A DNA stretch of 17,502 nt. Source: Bacteroidales bacterium. GTDB lineage: Bacteria > Bacteroidota > Bacteroidia > Bacteroidales > Paludibacteraceae. Position 1 is the first letter of the stretch. Every line of letters starts with the position of its first letter. This document shows positions 12,870 to 17,502 of this stretch, piece by piece. The notes beneath the pieces are model-generated. The model was not told where the DNA came from. It worked only from the letters and a program-made list of their open reading frames with translations, and did not search any database. A program made the position numbers and the translations under genes. The stretch lies in contig CAAGDU010000060.1 of the NCBI GenBank assembly GCA_900768725.1, positions 1 through 17,502 on the forward strand, given 5' to 3'.

Positions 12870-14747
12870 TTATTCATTCGGTTTCTTGGAGAGGGGGAGA
12901 ATAGTGGTATATTTTTTCCAGTTGATATCTTTTTTGTAACTCTTGACCAAATTGTCGGGTACGTAAAGGCAGATTCGTCTGATGGGGTCATTGGGGAAGA
13001 TTGTTCTATCTAAGACTGATGCTTCGCAAATCGGGGGTATTGCAGCCATACAGGTTATATCATTTAGGGATTTGCATTTATAGAAAGCATAAGAATTGAT
13101 TTTCTGTAAGGTTTGCGGAATAATGATAGTCGTTAGATTCGATTGGTTAGCGAATGCACCCGCAGCAACGAATTTCGTACCTTCCCGCAGTTCTGCGGAT
13201 GTGTTTTCCGGCATGCTTCCCTTGTAAGAATAGGCAATATCGTTGATATAAACCACTCCGTCTGCCTGTTTTTCATACCATGGAGTACCATGAAAAGCCT
13301 CCCATCCCACATTCGTTATACTATCCGGCAGATGAATGGAATCCAAAGAGGAGCAATTCCTGAAAGCCTCCCATCCGACTTCTTGAAGGCTATTGGGAAG
13401 CAATATAGTTGAAAGTGCCGAGCACCCATAGAAGGCAGAGTCCTCTATTGTTTCCAAAGTGTTAGGAAAGCGGATATCCGTCAGTTTGGTGTATCCTGCG
13501 AAAGCCCCCTTGGTAATGGTTATCGTACTATCTTGTATCTCGATGGCAGTTGGTGTCAGCATCTCCCCTTTGTAGGCGTAGAGCGTTTTGCCGATATAGA
13601 CCACGCCATCGGGGAGGTTTTCGTACCATGGAGTAGTATGAAAAGCCTTGTAACCAACATATCTCAGACTGTCGCCAAACTGAATATCGGTCAATGCGTT
13701 GCAATCTTTGAATGCCTCCGCACCTATTGAATAAACACTATTGGGAATACGAATTGCACGCAGTGCGGTGCAACCTTCAAAAGCATTGTTATCAATACAT
13801 TGCACTCCTTCGGAAATAGTAACAGATACCAACGATGAACAGTTCTTAAACGCCGGATTGGTAAAACGATTGTGAGTGATGTTGATAGTACCATCTTTCG
13901 CTTGGTGGAATGACAATTGATTTGTTACTTCGCCTCCAATGGTATGTACAGAAGCCGGTATAACAAGAGTTGTTAGGCTTGTACAATTGGTAAACGCATC
14001 AGAACAGATATGGAGCAATCCATCGGGGAGAGACACAGAAGCGAGGGAAGTACAGTTTGCAAAACAACCGCTCGCTATGCGTTCAATATTTTTCGGGAGA
14101 GCAATAGATTTGAGGGAAGAGCAACCGTTGAAAGCATCTTTTCCTATCTCTTTGAGCGATTGAGGGAGAGAAACGGCAGTTAGCGTGTTGCAACCTTGAA
14201 AAGCACCTTCCAATATCTTGGTTGTACCTTCTTTAATTGTAATGGTTTTATGGCGTGGGATCTTACCTTTGTAGGCATATAGTATATTGTTAATATACAC
14301 AGCTCCGTTGGGCAGTTTATTATACCAACTGGTTCCATGAAAAGCATGTTTTCCTATTGACGTAATGGTATTAGGGATGACTATTGCGGTAAGGTTTGGA
14401 CAATGAGAGAAGGTGTTTTCTTTGATGGTTGTTATCGTTTTCGGAATGACGATGGTGGTTACATAGGAGGCATTGTCGTTAAGGGCTGTGTTGGAGATGC
14501 CCGTAACATAATATGTTTTACCTTTTACAAGGATGCTGTCGGGTATTACGATATCTATCCTTCCTTCGCGTTCCGCAATTTTTGTATGGATTTTAACCGA
14601 ATAAAGTTCGGCGGTGTTTCCATTGGAACTATTATGTTTCAGATGGAAATGGAGACCATAGGAAACAGTTTTGTAAACATAGTCATCCGCATGGAGACAA
14701 GCAATTGCAACCAGCGTTAACAAAAGGAACAACGAAACTCTTTTCAT
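12870..14747 (-). CDS. BspA-like leucine-rich repeat protein (copy 2)
   Basis: A 625-residue secreted LRR_5/BspA-like protein. ATG 14747 is chosen over an ORF start 27 codons upstream because it gives a signal peptide, MKRVSLFLLLTLVAIACLHA, aligned to the paralogues. Cys18 sits where a weak lipobox could be read, but residue -3 is Ala, so signal peptidase I cleavage after LHA is preferred. LRR units follow, interrupted by three WY...PDG...YKG modules (near residues 137, 370, 488) and by one irregular insertion (NQLSFHQAKDGTINITHNRF). It ends with the same ILPLSKKPNE tail as copy 1. The segment VSVTISEGVQCIDNNAFEGC through LYAYKG is almost identical to copy 3, showing recent duplication or gene conversion. 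Probably surface-exposed; ligand unknown. Confidence 0.92.
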   Translation of the reverse strand: MKRVSLFLLLTLVAIACLHADDYVYKTVSYGLHFHLKHNSSNGNTAELYSVKIHTKIAEREGRIDIVIPDSILVKGKTYYVTGISNTALNDNASYVTTIVIPKTITTIKENTFSHCPNLTAIVIPNTITSIGKHAFHGTSWYNKLPNGAVYINNILYAYKGKIPRHKTITIKEGTTKILEGAFQGCNTLTAVSLPQSLKEIGKDAFNGCSSLKSIALPKNIERIASGCFANCTSLASVSLPDGLLHICSDAFTNCTSLTTLVIPASVHTIGGEVTNQLSFHQAKDGTINITHNRFTNPAFKNCSSLVSVTISEGVQCIDNNAFEGCTALRAIRIPNSVYSIGAEAFKDCNALTDIQFGDSLRYVGYKAFHTTPWYENLPDGVVYIGKTLYAYKGEMLTPTAIEIQDSTITITKGAFAGYTKLTDIRFPNTLETIEDSAFYGCSALSTILLPNSLQEVGWEAFRNCSSLDSIHLPDSITNVGWEAFHGTPWYEKQADGVVYINDIAYSYKGSMPENTSAELREGTKFVAAGAFANQSNLTTIIIPQTLQKINSYAFYKCKSLNDITCMAAIPPICEASVLDRTIFPNDPIRRICLYVPDNLVKSYKKDINWKKYTTILPLSKKPNE

Positions 14748-14785
14748 ATCGGATGAAATTTTAGTTAATGTGGAGCTGATGTTTG

Positions 14786-14810
14786 CATCCCGACTATTCG
14801 GGAATAAACC
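14786..14810. repeat. CCCGA hairpin repeat upstream of BspA-like copy 2
   Basis: CCCGA (14789-14793), loop CTAT, TCGGG (14798-14802), followed by AATAAAC. It resembles the hairpin in the uvrA leader (5733-5747, followed by ATAAAC), so the two are probably one dispersed family. The rest of this gap (14811-14940) is AT-rich with no feature I can name. Confidence 0.5.
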
Positions 14811-14953
14811 TCCTATTTCAGCAGTCAAGTATTATTGAGTGTTTTTGTATATAATTTTTTTTCGAGTTCACGTGAGTAAAAGTCCGAAAAGGCAACGCAT
14901 CAGTACTATCTACCTCCTTCAACCACACAAAATCGGAATGTGGCAATTGTGGC

Positions 14954-14980
14954 AAATGTTACGCTTGTAACATTTTTTTT
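14954..14980. terminator. Shortened 3' hairpin downstream of BspA-like copy 3
   Basis: AAATGTTAC (14954-14962), loop GCTT, GTAACATTT (14967-14975), then TTTTT. It is preceded by AATGTGGCAATTG as at the other two sites, but the outer stem is rebuilt. As a plus-strand structure it is a textbook intrinsic terminator, yet the gene it follows is on the minus strand and no plus-strand gene is near. Confidence 0.6.
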
Positions 14981-14982
14981 CA

Positions 14983-16891
14983 TTATTCGTTTGTCCATTG
15001 CAATGGTCTAATTTGCTTAAATTTTCGCCAGTCCACGTCTTGCTTGTATTCTGCAACAGCGTTGTTGGGTACATATATACAAATTTGTTTGAGTCGTGGA
15101 TGTGGAACTGATACATTCATCAATGGCGTGGACACATTCTTATAGACTATCTTCTCCTCGAAAGCCTTTGCCCCGCAAATGGGTGGTATAGTTGCCAAGC
15201 AGGTTATGGTATCTAATGAGCTGCATTTGTATAAAGCAAAGCAATCTAACTCTTGGATAGTTTGCGGAAGGGTGAGAGCGCATAGATTTGATTGACCTAA
15301 AAATGCCCCCGGCGCGATATATCTTGTGCCCTCCTTAAGTTCTACGGATGATTTTCTCGGCATTTTCCCGTGGTAAGAATATGCTATATCGTGGATATAC
15401 ACCACGCCATTGGGCTGATTTTGATACCAAGACGTGCCCTGAAAGGCCTCCCATCCCACGGTAGTCAGACTATCCGAGAAGCAGATAGAATCTAAAGCGT
15501 GGCAATCTTTGAACGCCATCCATCCTATCTCATGCAGACTATTAGGAAACATTATCGTTGATAGTGCCCAACAACCGTAGAAAGCGGAATCTTCAATCGT
15601 TCTTATGGTGTTTGGAAAGCGAATATCCGTTAATTTTGTGCATCCGGCAAAAGCGCCTTTAGTGATGCTGATGATGTTGTCTTGAATGGTAATGCTTGTG
15701 GGGGTTTTCATCTTTCCCTTATAGGCATAGAGCGTTTTCCCGATATAGACCTCACCTTCGGGGAGGTTTTCGTACCAAGGAGTAGTATGAAACGCCTTGT
15801 AACCAACATATCTCAGACTGTCGCCAAACTGAATATCTGTCAGTGCGTTACAATCTTTGAAAGCTTCTTCACCTATTGCATAAACGCTATTGGGAATACG
15901 AATTGCACAGAGGGCGGTGCAACCTTCAAAAGCATTGTTGTCAATACGTCGTACTCCTTCGGAAATAGTTACAGAAACCAACGAAGTACAGTTCTTAAAC
16001 GCAGAACCGGCTATGCGTTTGTACCTGATATAGAACGTATTATCATTCGTTGGGCGCCAAGCATATTCATACGAGGCCGCTCCTCCAATGGTGTTGACGG
16101 TATGGGGAATAGTGATGGAAGTAAGGCTTGTGCAATTACTGAACGCTTCATTCCCGATGTAGAACAAGCCTTTTGGAAGTAAAACGAACGCGAGGGCAGT
16201 GCAATTAGCAAAGCATTCGTCTTCAATGCGTCTGATATTCTTTGGAACTGCCAAAGAGGTGAGGGAGGAACATCCTTTGAAAGCACATTTTCCAATAGTC
16301 AGGAGTGATTGTGGGAGAGCGATGCCCGTTAGATTTTTGCAATCTTGGAAGGCGGCATCCACTATTTGGAATGTTCCTTCTTTTACCTTGATAGCCGTAT
16401 TAGGAAGCATATTACCTTTGTAGGCATATAATATATTGTTGATATAGATTGCCCCATCGGGTAATTTATTATACCAACTCGTTCCATGGAAAGCATGTTT
16501 TCCGATAGACGTAATGCTATTGGGAATGGCTATGGATGCAAGATTATGGCAAGATGAGAATGTTTCTTCTTCAATCGTATGGATGGAGCAAGGGAGAAGT
16601 ACAGACGTAATATGGTTAGTATTGTTTTTGAAGGCTTTTGCGGAGATGGTTGTTACGAAATAGGTCTCCTGTTGATAGGGTACACTTTCGGGTATATCCA
16701 CCTCTATGTCTATCGGTTCATCTGTTTAATAGGCATTGTACAGAATCGAGTTCCACCGTATAAGGGTCGAAACTATCATTGGTAATATGGAAATGGAGGT
16801 TGTAGGAAGGTGTTTCATGGGTAAAAGTATTGGCATACGAGTAAACACTTACTGTTAGCGTTAGCAAAAGGAATAGCGAAAATCTTTTCAT
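14983..16891 (-). pseudogene. BspA-like leucine-rich repeat protein (copy 3), one-base frameshift near 16725
   Basis: A third LRR_5/BspA-like gene, interrupted. From ATG 16891 a 57-residue frame encodes the family signal peptide (MKRFSLFLLLTLTVSVYSYA) and the start of the mature protein, then meets TGA at 16718-16720. The remaining sequence, TDEPIDIEVDIPESV onward, continues in the next frame from about 16725 to the TAA at 14983 (580 residues). Removing one A from the AAA at 16725-16727 joins the two frames to give about 635 residues, in line with 625 and 660 for the paralogues. The body has LRR units, three WY...P(D/E/N)G...Y(K/H)G modules, and a cap ending IRPLQWTNE. It may be a true pseudogene, a variable gene, or a sequencing or assembly error. 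An internal GTG at 16701 could start a 572-residue protein without a signal peptide. The exosortase gene ends 17 bases upstream. Confidence 0.85.
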
Positions 16892-16908
16892 ATCGGATGG
16901 AAATTTAG

Positions 16909-17460
16909 TTAATCATAGGAATGGGGACGCGGGCGTATCTTCTCCGTAAACCACACCCATAGCGCGAAGAGCATGATATAGAACAAGTACTTGAACAAGT
17001 ACTCGTGAAGAAAAGTAAACCACGTAGGATGAAACTCTATGAACAGCGCGATGGCGGCTATGCGCGCAATATTGAAGAGGTAGATGCAGAGCCAGCCAAA
17101 AGGAATGAACCATGTCTTATGCCGCCATCCGCCCGGCGTGGTCAGCAGCAGGCAAAGCCAGATGAATGACTGCTTCAGCGCCGTGCAACTCCACACAATA
17201 CTCACCGCATTGCCCGTGGCAAAACGGATGACATGGTCGTCGGGCATATACGCCGTATCGCGGAAAAGCAAAACCACGGCATATACCATCGCCGCGATAT
17301 GCTTCGCCATTACCTCAAACGGCGCGGAGATATTCCAATGGTTCCACAGCAGCACCATCGTATCTCCCTCATCGCCCGTAACCGACCATTTCCACGCGTA
17401 GTTGGCTACGAGCAATGTTACCACGAAGATAAGTATGTCCTTATATTCGCGTCTTGGCAT
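16909..17460 (-). CDS. Exosortase/archaeosortase family membrane protein
   Basis: A 183-residue polytopic inner-membrane protein with hydrophobic segments near residues 8-22, 53-66, 84-107, 117-141 and 154-172. The exosortase/archaeosortase active-site triad is present in order: Cys92 in VWSCTALKQ, Arg133 in FNIARIAAI, and His152 in FLHEYLFKY. These transpeptidase-like enzymes recognise C-terminal tripartite signals (motif, membrane helix, basic tail) on exported proteins. Length suits the compact Bacteroidota members; I cannot assign a subtype such as XrtF, XrtN or XrtY. Its ATG at 17460 overlaps the end of an upstream minus-strand frame by 20 bases, and the frameshifted BspA-like gene starts 17 bases after its stop, suggesting one transcript. 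None of the BspA-like proteins here carries a matching tail, so its substrate is probably encoded elsewhere. Confidence 0.85.
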   Translation of the reverse strand: MPRREYKDILIFVVTLLVANYAWKWSVTGDEGDTMVLLWNHWNISAPFEVMAKHIAAMVYAVVLLFRDTAYMPDDHVIRFATGNAVSIVWSCTALKQSFIWLCLLLTTPGGWRHKTWFIPFGWLCIYLFNIARIAAIALFIEFHPTWFTFLHEYLFKYLFYIMLFALWVWFTEKIRPRPHSYD

Positions 17461-17502
17461 AGGGCACTAAGTCTATGGGGCAGAAGTCGCCGTCTAAATA
17501 CT
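17441..17502 (-). CDS. C-terminal end of an unidentified protein (partial)
   Basis: The minus-strand frame entering from the window edge reads YLDGDFCPIDLVPYAKTRI and then TAA at 17441-17443. It overlaps the exosortase start by 20 bases, a typical spacing for translationally coupled genes, and the other two frames look less protein-like. Too little is visible to identify it. Confidence 0.45.
   Translation of the reverse strand, partial: YLDGDFCPIDLVPYAKTRI

Noticed and set aside
14748..14828. 27-residue N-terminal extension of BspA-like copy 2
   Set aside because: It reads through a CCCGA hairpin repeat and the conserved leader; the signal peptide begins at ATG 14747, as in both paralogues.

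Overview
The window looks like a chromosomal segment of a Bacteroidales bacterium (phylum Bacteroidota). The signs are an HtpG with Bacteroidota-style motifs, a DUF5606 protein, a lipoprotein with WG repeats, three BspA-like leucine-rich repeat proteins, an exosortase-like protein, and a promoter of the Bacteroidota form (TTTG, 20 bases, TAnnTTTG) in front of uvrA. I cannot name a genus from the sequence alone.

Layout. Positions 1-2012 (+) hold htpG, cut at its 5' end by the window edge. It faces a minus-strand block across a symmetric terminator. That block reads, in transcription order, DUF5606 protein, Nif3-like protein, C4 zinc-ribbon coiled-coil protein, then a WG-repeat lipoprotein (5444 down to 2118). 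A divergent intergenic region (5445-5762) carries candidate promoters for both directions. On the plus strand uvrA (5763-8636) is followed by a CPA2-type cation:proton antiporter (8751-10631). From 10765 to the end everything lies on the minus strand: an unidentified gene end and an exosortase/archaeosortase-like membrane protein upstream, then three tandem BspA-like genes. The BspA-like gene nearest the exosortase carries a one-base frameshift. The bspA-like genes and the WG gene look clearly more AT-rich than the housekeeping genes.

The most striking feature is a set of short dispersed repeats of several families. They are AT-rich tandem units of about 15 bp, GC-rich palindromes, CCCGA hairpins, and a 108-bp element with inverted GGACCC/GGGTCC-type ends. 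They fill intergenic gaps and have also entered coding sequence in frame: once in the nif3-like gene and twice in uvrA. One uvrA insertion lies beside the UvrB-binding region. The other lies in the linker between the two ATPase halves and contains a 108-bp (36-codon) element; a second element of the same length and end structure forms almost the whole uvrA-antiporter gap.

The genes do not form one obvious pathway. htpG (protein folding), uvrA (nucleotide excision repair) and the antiporter (ion/pH homeostasis) are housekeeping. The WG lipoprotein and BspA-like proteins are predicted exported or surface proteins. The exosortase sits 17 bp upstream of the first BspA-like gene, but none of the three BspA-like proteins shows a recognisable C-terminal sorting signal.
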